A stretch of 64,000 nt of DNA from Paenarthrobacter aurescens (GTDB lineage Bacteria > Actinomycetota > Actinomycetes > Actinomycetales > Micrococcaceae), in NCBI RefSeq assembly GCF_025421775.1, contig NZ_JAOEFX010000013.1, forward strand, positions 59,804 through 123,803, written 5' to 3'. The position numbers were made by a program, and so were the translations under genes. This document shows positions 34,201-42,946 of the stretch, one piece after another. How positions within the stretch are numbered: the stretch's first letter is position 1; each line of letters opens with the position of its first letter. The notes under the pieces are model-generated. The model saw only the letters and a list, made by a program, of their open reading frames with translations, was not told where the DNA came from and made no database searches.

Positions 34201-34258
34201 GGGTCCATTCCACCAGCCATCACGATGGATGTCTGGCAGAAATCGGACATGACCGAAA

Positions 34259-35071
34259 CTAGACCCGCTGCTCCGTCAGCTTTGCCTCGAGAATCTGGGC
34301 CACGCCGTCGTCGTCGAAGTGCGGTGCCTGCTGTCCGGCGGCGAGAATGGCCTCCGGGTGTCCGCTGGCCATGGCATAGCCGTGACCGGCCCAGCGGAGC
34401 ATCTCGATGTCATTGGGCATGTCCCCGAACGCCACCACGTCAGCAGCTTCGATCCCCAGGGACTCGGCGTACTTGGCGAGCGTGACGGCCTTGTTGATGC
34501 CCGGCACGGACATCTCCAGCATCGCAGTCCGAGGTGCTGAGTGGGTGGTGGACACAAGGTGGGCGACCGCCGGCTGGACTTCGGCCAGGAACTCGTCCGG
34601 TGTGCCTTTCCGGGTAATCGCCAGGAACTTTACGACGGCGTCTTCCGCCGTGAGCGTCTCAGCCAGCGGCTTAGGCGTGAACTCGGCGAGCAGCTCGCTG
34701 GTTTCGTTCTCGATGAACCCCGGCTCCAGTTGGAATCCAGTGAGGGTCTCAACGGCGAAGAGCGCGTCAGGCCTGAGCGACTTGATGATCCGACGGGCCT
34801 CAAAAACGGAGTCGGCATCCAGGGCACACGAAGAAAGTGCCTTCTCGGTTTCCAGGTCCCACACCACCGCACCATTGGAACAGATCACGATTCCGCTATG
34901 GCCGAGCTGCTCCTGGAGCGGGTACAGCCAGCGCGGCGGACGACCCGTGACGAAGACGAGTTCCACCCCTGCGTCGCGGCACGCCTGGAATGCCTTGATG
35001 GTCCGGTCACTGATTTTTCCGTCGTGACCGAGGATGGTGCCGTCAATATCGCTTGCTACGAGCCGCATCAT
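34259..35071 (-). CDS. Cof-type HAD hydrolase
   Basis: 270 residues opening L-V-A-S-D-I-D-G-T-I-L (motif I, nucleophile Asp). F-V-T-G-R-P-P gives motif II, K-A-V-T-L-A-K-Y lysine motif III, and V-A-F-G-D-M-P-N-D-I-E-M-L motif IV. The large cap between motifs II and III fits the Cof/IIB sugar-phosphate phosphatase group. Substrate unknown. Confidence 0.9.
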   Translation of the reverse strand: MMRLVASDIDGTILGHDGKISDRTIKAFQACRDAGVELVFVTGRPPRWLYPLQEQLGHSGIVICSNGAVVWDLETEKALSSCALDADSVFEARRIIKSLRPDALFAVETLTGFQLEPGFIENETSELLAEFTPKPLAETLTAEDAVVKFLAITRKGTPDEFLAEVQPAVAHLVSTTHSAPRTAMLEMSVPGINKAVTLAKYAESLGIEAADVVAFGDMPNDIEMLRWAGHGYAMASGHPEAILAAGQQAPHFDDDGVAQILEAKLTEQRV

Positions 35072-35152
35072 GACAGTCTACGTGGGCGCAAACAGGCGCT
35101 GCCTCCTTGCAAACCCCGCACGCTGCCAAACCGGGGAGCATAGGCTGGGTCA

Positions 35153-36211
35153 ATGAGTGACCAGACAACAAGCGAAGAGCACAGCACACGCGGCGCGTAC
35201 GTCACTGGCAGTGAGTTCAACCGCGATACCAACTACATCGAGGACCGCATCACCCGCGACGGCACTCCGGGACCAAACGGCGAACCGGGTTGGCCGGTGG
35301 AGCCGGGGCGGTACCGGCTGGTTGCGGCGCGGGCCTGCCCTTGGGCCAACCGCACCGTCATCGTCCGCAGGCTCCTGGGGCTCGAGGACGTCATCAGCCT
35401 CGGCCAGCCCGGCCCCACCCACGATGCCCGTTCCTGGACCTTCGACCTCGACGCCAACGGCAAGGACCCCGTGCTGGGCATCGAGCGGCTGCAGGAGGCG
35501 TTCTTCCGCCGTTTCCCGGACTATCCCCGCGGAATCACTGTTCCGGCCATTGTGGATATTCCCAGCGGCGGCGTAGTCACCAACAACTTTCCCCAGATCA
35601 CCCTGGACTTCTCCACCGAGTGGACACAGTTCCACCGCCCCGGTGCGCCACAGCTGTATCCGGAGCACCTGCGTGAGGAGATCGACGCAGTCAACAAGCG
35701 CGTGTTCACGGAGGTCAATAACGGCGTCTACAGGTGCGGCTTCGCCGGATCACAGGAAGCCTACGATGCCGCGTACAACCGTCTGTGGACCGCTTTGGAC
35801 TGGCTTGAGGAACGGCTGACAGGCCAGCGATACCTTGTGGGTGACACCATCACGGAGGCGGACGTCAGGCTGTTCACCACCTTGGCGCGCTTCGATGCCG
35901 TCTATCACGGTCATTTCAAGTGCAACCGCAACAAGCTCAGTGAAATGCCGGCACTGTGGGGCTACGCCCGGGACCTGTTCCAGACGCCTGGGTTTGGGGA
36001 CACCACCGACTTCGTGCAGATCAAGCAGCACTACTACATCGTCCACGAGGACATTAATCCCACGCAGATTGTCCCTGCAGGCCCGGATCTGTCCGGCTGG
36101 CTCACCCCTCACGGGCGGGAAGCGTTGGGCGGCAGCCCCTTCGGGGATGGCACGCCCCCAGGTCCGGTAAAGGCCGGCGAAGAAGTCGCCGCCGGACACG
36201 GTGCTGGCTAG
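35153..36211 (+). CDS. Glutathionyl-hydroquinone reductase-like thiol transferase (YqjG/ECM4 type)
   Basis: 352 residues. The thioredoxin-like part has A-R-A-C-P-W-A-N-R-T, with the catalytic Cys in the C-P-W-A motif. V-P-A-I-V-D precedes the C-terminal all-helical GST domain with E-A-D-V-R-L-F-T-T-L-A-R-F-D. The family reduces glutathionyl-hydroquinones; actinobacteria make mycothiol instead, so the physiological thiol is probably mycothiol. Divergent from the HAD gene. Confidence 0.87.
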   Translation: MSDQTTSEEHSTRGAYVTGSEFNRDTNYIEDRITRDGTPGPNGEPGWPVEPGRYRLVAARACPWANRTVIVRRLLGLEDVISLGQPGPTHDARSWTFDLDANGKDPVLGIERLQEAFFRRFPDYPRGITVPAIVDIPSGGVVTNNFPQITLDFSTEWTQFHRPGAPQLYPEHLREEIDAVNKRVFTEVNNGVYRCGFAGSQEAYDAAYNRLWTALDWLEERLTGQRYLVGDTITEADVRLFTTLARFDAVYHGHFKCNRNKLSEMPALWGYARDLFQTPGFGDTTDFVQIKQHYYIVHEDINPTQIVPAGPDLSGWLTPHGREALGGSPFGDGTPPGPVKAGEEVAAGHGAG

Positions 36212-36214
36212 ACC

Positions 36215-37150
36215 CTAAGCAACCCCATGGTTGAGCTCTGCCCGCGTGGGCGGGTTTGCGCCCGCCCGTGACACCGTGACGGCGGCCGCGCGCGTCGCAT
36301 GATCCAGGATCGCGGCCAGCGTTTCGGTCGGCATGGCCCTCAACGCACCTCGGTTCTGCGCACCATCCAGTCCATGATCCACAACCGCGGACAACAGCCC
36401 TGCCATGAACGAATCCCCCGCACCCACGGTGTCCACAACGTTCACGGATGGCGCCGGAACCTGCGTTTCCCCTGCCCGCGTAATGCCCCATGGGCCCTGT
36501 GAACCACGCGTCACCACCACCAAAGCCGGTCCCTCTTCGCCGCCCAAGGTCAGCCATCGGCGGGCAGATTCCACAGGGTCGACCCCCGGGTACAGCCATT
36601 CGAGGTCCTCGTCGGAAGCCTTCACGACGTCGGACAGCACCACGAAGCGTTCGGCCTGCGTTCGCGCGTACTCAACGTCCGTGATGATGCTGGGACGGCA
36701 GTTCGGATCGAAGCTGATAGTGCTGCTCGGATGGGCATGCTCAACGGCGGCCAGCACGTCCGCGGCGCCGGGCTCCAAGGCGGTGGCTATGGAACCCGTG
36801 TGCAGCAAAGTGGCGCCCTGGAGCATCAGGGGCAACCGTGCGGCGAGTCCGGGCAGTTCCCAGATGAGGTCGAAAACGTAGGTGGCGGCGCCGTCGTCGT
36901 CGATCTGCGCAGTGGCCACGCTGGTGGGCTTCTCGTCCGGCGGCAGCGGCACCATCACTGAGCTTGAGCGCAGGTGGGCGGCCACGGAATCGCCGTAGGC
37001 GTCACTGCCATACCGGCCGATGAACTGCACAGGGTGATCCAGCCGCGCCAATCCGACGGCAACGTTGAGCGGACTCCCACCAACGTGCGCCTCGATTCCC
37101 GAAGGGCGTTGAACGACGTCGACCAGGGCCTCACCAATGACTGTCAGCAT
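36215..37150 (-). CDS. PfkB-family carbohydrate kinase
   Basis: 311 residues. It opens V-I-G-E-A-L-V-D and has G-G-S-P-L-N-V-A-V-G-L-A-R-L at ~24-37. The C-terminal anion hole/catalytic motif is D-T-V-G-A-G-D-S-F-M-A-G. Fructokinase-like by pattern, but the sugar cannot be fixed. It converges with the GST gene only three bases apart. Confidence 0.88.
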   Translation of the reverse strand: MLTVIGEALVDVVQRPSGIEAHVGGSPLNVAVGLARLDHPVQFIGRYGSDAYGDSVAAHLRSSSVMVPLPPDEKPTSVATAQIDDDGAATYVFDLIWELPGLAARLPLMLQGATLLHTGSIATALEPGAADVLAAVEHAHPSSTISFDPNCRPSIITDVEYARTQAERFVVLSDVVKASDEDLEWLYPGVDPVESARRWLTLGGEEGPALVVVTRGSQGPWGITRAGETQVPAPSVNVVDTVGAGDSFMAGLLSAVVDHGLDGAQNRGALRAMPTETLAAILDHATRAAAVTVSRAGANPPTRAELNHGVA

Positions 37151-37190
37151 GGGACCACTCTGCCAGAGGCGGCCCCCCGTGAACCACAGA

Positions 37191-38012
37191 TTACGAGAGC
37201 AGTCGCTGCACCAGTTCCCGGCACTTCTTGTAAGCGACGGCTTTGGGGTCGATCAGGTCAAAATGGTCCCCGGGGACGCGCAGCAGTTGGGCAGCACTTC
37301 CGGCCGCCGTAGCCGCAGCTACGTATGCCTCGGACTGGCTGGCGGGGACGTCTTCATCGTCCGTGGCGTGGACGGCATATATCGGGACATCGAGGGGCAG
37401 TGAACTCATGGGGTCTGCGTACTTATGCCGTTTTGGGAATCTATGGGAATCCCCGCCCATGAGGTTGCAGACGGCGCCGTTGCTCAGGTTCAGCTTCTCC
37501 GCCGCGGCAAGATTCAACAGGCCTGACTGACTGACGACGCCGGTCAGGTGCACGGCATTGTCCTCGGGGCTGCGCTGGAGCTGGCGGTCGGCGTCGGGCG
37601 TTCCAATATCCGAAAGCCGCTGCCGGCCCGCAGCCCAGACAGCCAGGTGGCCGCCGGCTGAGTGGCCGAGTGCCACCACTTTGCCGAGCTGAAGATCGTG
37701 ATCCCCGGCAATCGTGGACAAGTGGTCGATGCCGGCCAGGATGTCCTCGAAGGTATGGGGCCAGCCACCGCCATTGCCAGCCCGACGGTACTCAAGGTTC
37801 CAGGCGGTGATGCCGTGCGCTGCGAGGTCGCGCGCAAGAGGCTCGCCGAGCTCGGCGCCGTACTGTGAGCGCCAGTAGCCGCCATGGATCACAACGGCGA
37901 TTCCACCTGCCACAGCTGATGCGCCGCGATGGTTTCCGTTGTTCGGTTCAGGTATGAAGAGTTCGCCCCACTGACTGGGGTGTTCGCCGTAGCTGTACTT
38001 GTGCCGCAACAT
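37191..38012 (-). CDS. Alpha/beta hydrolase, kynurenine formamidase/BD-FAE-like
   Basis: 273 residues from ATG 38012, with AAGGAGG five bases upstream. H-G-G-Y-W at ~42-46 is the oxyanion motif of the formamidase/HSL-type group. G-H-S-A-G-G-H carries the nucleophile. The acid lies in H-A-T-D-D-E-D and the catalytic His in G-D-H-F-D-L. No tryptophan-degradation genes are near, so the substrate is open. Confidence 0.83.
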   Translation of the reverse strand: MLRHKYSYGEHPSQWGELFIPEPNNGNHRGASAVAGGIAVVIHGGYWRSQYGAELGEPLARDLAAHGITAWNLEYRRAGNGGGWPHTFEDILAGIDHLSTIAGDHDLQLGKVVALGHSAGGHLAVWAAGRQRLSDIGTPDADRQLQRSPEDNAVHLTGVVSQSGLLNLAAAEKLNLSNGAVCNLMGGDSHRFPKRHKYADPMSSLPLDVPIYAVHATDDEDVPASQSEAYVAAATAAGSAAQLLRVPGDHFDLIDPKAVAYKKCRELVQRLLS

Positions 38013-38122
38013 TGCGCCCTCCTTTGTACTGAGCCTATCGTGACGATTCGGATGTTTGGCTAGAGGCGCCCCGACGGCGAGTGGCTCGATTGAGTGTCGG
38101 ACCCGACCCGTAAGCTGGGGGC

Positions 38123-39229
38123 ATGGCAAGCAATTGGGACAGCCTGGACCAGGACCAGCGCGATGCAGTGGATGCGAACGTGGCACTCTACGAGCGTGTT
38201 CGCCCTGCCCTGAAGCGGGTCACGCGCGATGTCCTGCTCACCCTGCGGGACATGTTGAACGACGCCGAGGTCACCCCGTTGTTTGTCACGGGACGTACCA
38301 AGACGGTGGAGTCGTTCCGTGAAAAGATCTCCCGCACGGATGATCCTTTGGAGCCCGGCGGACCGCGTGTGCTGAAATTCCCGGACCCGTTCCGTACTTT
38401 GAACGACATGGTGGGCATCCGCGTCATCACCAAACTGCCCGCCGAAAATGCTGCGGTGGCCAACATCATCAAGCGCCAGCGCCAGCTTTTCGATTGCCGT
38501 GGCGACCGCGAGAAGGACATCGGTTCCATCGAGTCGGGAACGTACGGCTACTCCAGCCGTCACCTCATCCTGCGCACTATCCAGAATGAGGCCGTCAAGG
38601 AATACCAGCACGTCTTCAACCCGGACATGCCCGCCAACGGCAGCTACTTCTTCGAATGCCAGATCCGCACGGTGTTCGCCCACGCATGGAGCGAGATCGA
38701 GCACGACATCCGCTTCAAGGCGGAGGACCCCCGCGCTTGGACGCCCCATTTCGACCGCCAATTCACGGCCACCGCAGCCATGCTGGAAACGGTGGAGAGC
38801 GCCTTCGCCGACCTTCACGAGCGCTACGAGGAAGTCCGAGGCTACTGGGACCTCGAAGGTGAGGGCGGCTCGCCGTTGACGCCCAACCGGGTCCGTGACG
38901 TCTGGCGTACGCTGCTGCCGCACGTTGACCGTAAAGTTGATGACGACTGGGGATGGGCTGCCGAGCTGCTCGCCGCCCACGGCCTCACCAAGACCGTGGA
39001 GCTAGCCGGGCTGCTCAGCGCCAACCGGATCACCGAGGTCCGCAAGGCCCTGGACCACCGCTACTCCCCCGGCCCCGACCGCCTCCTGGATGACCTCCTG
39101 CTGTGGCAGTACGGGACCGAACACATTGATCTCACCGCTGAGGCGCCCGACGTCGTTCCGCACCCGCGGCGCGACAGCCTCCAGCGGCGTCTTAAGCAGA
39201 TTGAGCGTTACCGCCAGACTGCACCCTAA
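38123..39229 (+). CDS. RelA/SpoT-domain protein (putative alarmone synthetase)
   Basis: 368 residues. A RelA/SpoT synthetase-type nucleotidyltransferase domain covers ~40-225. It shows D-M-V-G-I-R-V-I at ~95-102, Y-G-Y-S-S-R-H-L-I (the conserved Tyr stacking the guanine) and F-F-E-C-Q-I-R-T-V-F-A-H-A-W-S-E-I-E-H-D. There is no HD hydrolase domain before it and no TGS/ACT after it. A ~140-residue helical C-terminal extension is present, longer than in small alarmone synthetases. It may make (p)ppGpp-type nucleotides or modify tRNA as a toxic SAS. Six bases precede the SulP gene. Confidence 0.82.
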   Translation: MASNWDSLDQDQRDAVDANVALYERVRPALKRVTRDVLLTLRDMLNDAEVTPLFVTGRTKTVESFREKISRTDDPLEPGGPRVLKFPDPFRTLNDMVGIRVITKLPAENAAVANIIKRQRQLFDCRGDREKDIGSIESGTYGYSSRHLILRTIQNEAVKEYQHVFNPDMPANGSYFFECQIRTVFAHAWSEIEHDIRFKAEDPRAWTPHFDRQFTATAAMLETVESAFADLHERYEEVRGYWDLEGEGGSPLTPNRVRDVWRTLLPHVDRKVDDDWGWAAELLAAHGLTKTVELAGLLSANRITEVRKALDHRYSPGPDRLLDDLLLWQYGTEHIDLTAEAPDVVPHPRRDSLQRRLKQIERYRQTAP

Positions 39230-39235
39230 GGACCC

Positions 39236-40732
39236 ATGACTCCCGAGCAACTCATGTCACTGCGGGCGACCTTCCGTTCGCCCCGCCGCCTGATGACGGA
39301 ATCCCTCGCGGGACTGGTGGTGGCTTTGGCGCTCATCCCGGAGGCCATCGCATTCTCTGTGATTGCGGGGGTTGATCCGCGCATAGGACTGTTCGCTTCC
39401 TTCACCATGGGCGTGGTCACCGCGCTGGTGGGTGGCCGGCCTGCCATGATTTCCGCGGCCACCGGTGCTGTGGCGTTGGTGATCGCCCCGGTGATGAAGG
39501 AGCACGGGCTCGACTACCTGATCGCGACGATCATCCTGGCAGGTGTTTTCCAGATCATCCTTGCTGTCCTGGGCGTCACGCGACTGATGCGCTTTATCCC
39601 GCGCTCGGTAATGATCGGCTTCGTGAATGCTCTGGCCATCCTGGTGTTCATGTCCCAAATGCCCGAGCTCTTCAACGTGCCGTGGATGGTCTACCCGATT
39701 GTCATTGTTGGCTTGGTCATCGTGTTCGGGCTTCCTCGTCTGACCACCGCCATCCCGGCACCCTTGGTGGCTATCGTTGCCATCACGCTGGTGACCGTGT
39801 TGGGAAACATCGACGTCCCCACCGTCAGCGACAAGGGCGAACTCCCGGACAGTCTTCCCGGACTTTTCCTTCCCAACGTTCCCTTGAACCTGGAGACGTT
39901 CCAGATCATCGCTCCCTTCGCGCTCTCCATGGCGCTGGTGGGCCTGCTGGAATCACTGATGACCGCCAAACTCGTGGACGACATCACCGACACCCGTTCC
40001 AACAAGACCCGGGTTTCCTGGGGGCAAGGAACGGCCAACATCGTCACTGGTTTCCTTGGCGGCCTGGGTGGTTGTGCGGTGATCGGGCAGACCATGATCA
40101 ACGTGAAGGGATCAGGCGCGCGCAGCCGTCTCTCAACGTTCCTGGCAGGCGTGTTCCTGCTGGTGTTGGTGGTGGTCCTGGGCGACGTTGTTGGCATGAT
40201 CCCCATGGCCGCCCTGGTAGCCGTGATGATCTTCGTTTCCCTGATCACCTTCGACTGGCATTCCATTCGCATCTCCACCCTCAAACGACTGCCCAAATCC
40301 GAAACGGCAGTCATGCTCATTACTGTTGCCGCCGTAGTGGCGACACACAACCTTGCGGTGGGTGTCGGCGTCGGGGTCTTGACCGCTATGGTCCTGTTCG
40401 CGCGGCGGGTGGCGCACTTCGCGACAGTGGAGCGGACAGAACTGGAACTCAACGGCGAAAACGTTGCTACCTACACGGTGGACGGTGAACTCTTCTTTGC
40501 CTCGTCCAACGACCTCTACACGCAGTTCGACTATGCGAAGGATTCCTCTGAAGGCATAGATCGGGTGATCATCGATCTGCACGGCTCGCATATTTGGGAT
40601 GCGTCCACTGTTGCCGTGCTTGATTCAGTGACTGAGAAGTACCGGAATCACGGGCGAGAGGTCGAGTTCATCGGGCTCAACGAAGCCAGCGTCCGGATGC
40701 GTGAGCGCTTGGCGGGGAAGCTCAACTCCTGA
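39236..40732 (+). CDS. SulP-family anion transporter with STAS domain
   Basis: 498 residues, with about eleven to fourteen membrane segments in the first 400. V-A-L-A-L-I-P-E-A-I-A-F-S near residue 29 is the SulP signature. A C-terminal cytoplasmic STAS domain runs from ~410 to the end (V-I-I-D-L-H-G-S-H-I-W-D-A-S-T-V-A-V-L). It carries sulfate, bicarbonate or a dicarboxylate with H+ or Na+. It probably shares a transcript with the RelA/SpoT-domain gene. Confidence 0.88.
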   Translation: MTPEQLMSLRATFRSPRRLMTESLAGLVVALALIPEAIAFSVIAGVDPRIGLFASFTMGVVTALVGGRPAMISAATGAVALVIAPVMKEHGLDYLIATIILAGVFQIILAVLGVTRLMRFIPRSVMIGFVNALAILVFMSQMPELFNVPWMVYPIVIVGLVIVFGLPRLTTAIPAPLVAIVAITLVTVLGNIDVPTVSDKGELPDSLPGLFLPNVPLNLETFQIIAPFALSMALVGLLESLMTAKLVDDITDTRSNKTRVSWGQGTANIVTGFLGGLGGCAVIGQTMINVKGSGARSRLSTFLAGVFLLVLVVVLGDVVGMIPMAALVAVMIFVSLITFDWHSIRISTLKRLPKSETAVMLITVAAVVATHNLAVGVGVGVLTAMVLFARRVAHFATVERTELELNGENVATYTVDGELFFASSNDLYTQFDYAKDSSEGIDRVIIDLHGSHIWDASTVAVLDSVTEKYRNHGREVEFIGLNEASVRMRERLAGKLNS

Positions 40733-40816
40733 CCTAAACAGCGGTCATCTGACATATACACCCCGCCGAATGTCACGAAGTCGCGGGGTTGACGGAGTGA
40801 GTGTGAGCATGGATGA

Positions 40817-41812
40817 ATGCTTGAGGCAACCAATACCCCGTCAGAAACCAAAGAACCCGCAGCGCCCGTGAACGCCGCCCTTGCCGCCGAAGCCAAGATT
40901 GCGCGTATCGCCGTCACAGTGTTCCCGGTTCTGGTGGTTGTTGCCGGCGTCCTCGGATTCCTTGTTCCGGATCTGTTCAAGCCGATGGGCGTCGCAGTCC
41001 CCTACCTGCTGGGCGTCATCATGTTCTGCATGGGCCTCACGCTCACTCCGCCGGACTTTGCCTCTGTTGCCCGCCGCCCCTGGGCTGTTGCCCTGGGCAT
41101 CGTGGCGCACTACGTGATCATGCCCGGCGCCGGATGGCTTATCGCAGTCCTTCTGCAGTTGCCGCCGGAACTGGCCGTGGGGCTGATCCTGGTGGGTTGT
41201 GCGCCCTCGGGTACTGCCTCGAACGTGATGGCATTCCTGGCCAAGGGAGACGTTGCGCTCTCCGTAGCTGTCGCCTCGGTTTCCACGTTGATCGCCCCCA
41301 TCGTCACTCCGGCCCTGACACTCTTCCTTGCCGGGTCTTTCCTTCACATCGACGCCGGAGCCATGGTGATGGACATCGTGAAGACCGTGCTCCTGCCAGT
41401 GATCGCGGGGCTCTTGGCCCGCTTGTTCCTCTCGAAGCTCGTCGCGAAGGTTCTTCCGGCACTTCCGTGGGCGTCCGCCGTCGTAATTTCACTGATCGTG
41501 GCGATCGTCGTCGCCGGCAGCGCCAGCAAGATCGTCGCAGCGGGCGCGATCGTGTTCCTGGCAGTTGTCCTCCACAACGGCTTCGGTCTGGGCCTTGGCT
41601 ACTTGGCCGGCAGGCTCGGCCGGCTGGACGACAAAGCACGCCGCGCCCTGGCGTTCGAGGTGGGCATGCAGAATTCCGGACTTGCCGCGACTCTGGCGAC
41701 TGCACACTTCGGCGCTTTGGCTGCGCTGCCCTCCGCCGTCTTCTCGCTGTGGCACAACATCTCGGGCGCGATCGTCGCTGCCTGGTTGGCCCGCCGTCCG
41801 CTGAAGGACTAG
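40817..41812 (+). CDS. Bile acid:sodium symporter (BASS) family transporter
   Basis: 331 residues with nine to ten membrane helices after a ~30-residue polar N-terminus. P-Y-L-L-G-V-I-M-F-C-M-G-L-T-L, G-C-A-P-S-G-T-A-S-N-V-M and F-E-V-G-M-Q-N-S-G-L-A are the family's sodium and substrate-binding signatures. Bacterial members import organic acids such as pantoate or 2-oxoacids. The gene converges with the LacI gene with no spacing. Confidence 0.9.
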   Translation: MLEATNTPSETKEPAAPVNAALAAEAKIARIAVTVFPVLVVVAGVLGFLVPDLFKPMGVAVPYLLGVIMFCMGLTLTPPDFASVARRPWAVALGIVAHYVIMPGAGWLIAVLLQLPPELAVGLILVGCAPSGTASNVMAFLAKGDVALSVAVASVSTLIAPIVTPALTLFLAGSFLHIDAGAMVMDIVKTVLLPVIAGLLARLFLSKLVAKVLPALPWASAVVISLIVAIVVAGSASKIVAAGAIVFLAVVLHNGFGLGLGYLAGRLGRLDDKARRALAFEVGMQNSGLAATLATAHFGALAALPSAVFSLWHNISGAIVAAWLARRPLKD

Positions 41813-42817
41813 CTAGCTTTGAGTGGTGCCGCGGCGGTGCAGCTTCCACGGCGACGCCACCCGGACGCCCTCAGGCGGAGTGGTCCCCGCCAAGCGATCA
41901 AGCAACATACGGACCACCTGTTCGAAGATCGGGTCAGGTCCGACCGTGGTCAATGCGGGATCGTAGTCCTGGCCTTCGGTCGAATTTCCGACGCCGACAA
42001 TCTGGACGTCTTCAGGCACACGGAGGCCGAGACGATAGGCGGCCCGGATGGTCTGCAGTGCTTCCATGTCGTCCGTGCAAAGGATGGCAGTGGGCCGGTC
42101 CGGTAGCTGGAGCAACTCAAGCGCGGACTGATATGCAGCGGCCGGGCGGTGATGCGAAGTCCTCACCAGGGACTCATCGAGCGGGATGCCCGCCTTCTCC
42201 AGCCCGGCTGCGTATGCGGAGAACCGACTCTTGGGACGGCCGGCCGGGTCCGCCCTGCGGATGCAGGCGATCCTCCGGTGGGACGCGGTGAGGAAGTCCA
42301 TGCACTCCTTGAGCCCCGCGTCGGTTTCAGGCGCCAGCACATCAAAGCCTGCGGGCCTCATGGTTCCCGAGATCACCACCTGCGCAACGCCGCGCCGGGC
42401 AAGCTCCGTGACTGTTTCATCCTGGGACCTCGCCTCAGGGAAGTAGCCGATGATGACCCCATCGGCGCCGCCGGACATCATGAACTTCCGCCAGTCGTCT
42501 CCCAACAGGATCACGGGCTGATAGCCGTGCTCGGGAAGGATCTTTGCTGCCGCTGTGGCGAGGGCACGGTCCCACGGCCATTCAAGGTTTCCGATGGCCA
42601 CCGCAACCACGTCCGTCTTGCCCCGACGCATCCCCCGGGCCGCCTGATTGGGCACGTAGCCGAGTTCCTTCACCGCTGCCAGCACCCGGTCCTGCGTGGG
42701 TTGGCTGATGCGGGTGGTTCCGCCGTGCCGGCCGGAGAGCACATAGGACACTGTGGTCAGTGAGACATCCGCCGCCTTCGCTACGTCCCGGATGGTGGGC
42801 TTGGATCCCTTGCTCAC
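41813..42817 (-). CDS. LacI-family transcriptional regulator
   Basis: 334 residues from GTG 42817, with AGGAG six bases upstream. The N-terminal HTH is T-I-R-D-V-A-K-A-A-D-V-S-L-T-T-V-S-Y-V-L-S-G with the hinge helix following. A sugar-binding-protein-like effector domain starts at ~60. It is divergent from the alditol oxidase gene and very likely binds the operator at 42891-42906. The inducer may be a polyol. Confidence 0.9.
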   Translation of the reverse strand: MSKGSKPTIRDVAKAADVSLTTVSYVLSGRHGGTTRISQPTQDRVLAAVKELGYVPNQAARGMRRGKTDVVAVAIGNLEWPWDRALATAAAKILPEHGYQPVILLGDDWRKFMMSGGADGVIIGYFPEARSQDETVTELARRGVAQVVISGTMRPAGFDVLAPETDAGLKECMDFLTASHRRIACIRRADPAGRPKSRFSAYAAGLEKAGIPLDESLVRTSHHRPAAAYQSALELLQLPDRPTAILCTDDMEALQTIRAAYRLGLRVPEDVQIVGVGNSTEGQDYDPALTTVGPDPIFEQVVRMLLDRLAGTTPPEGVRVASPWKLHRRGTTQS

Positions 42818-42877
42818 GTGCGACTCCTGATAGACAGCGGCTTTCTTGAACTCTATCCGCAACAGCGTGGACACCTC

Positions 42878-42906
42878 TTGACGCAATTAGTTGTGAACGT
42901 TAACAA
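42878..42906 (+). promoter_or_regulatory. Promoter and LacI-type operator of the alditol oxidase gene
   Basis: ttgacg (42878-42883) and taacaa (42901-42906) form a -35/-10 pair with 17-base spacing. ttgtgaacgttaacaa (42891-42906) is a 16-base palindrome with one mismatched pair, centred on a CG step as in LacI/GalR operators. It covers the spacer and the -10, a classic repression position. Confidence 0.7.
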
Positions 42907-42946
42907 TTACTGGAGCCATTACGTATACAAGCGGGAAGATTATTCG

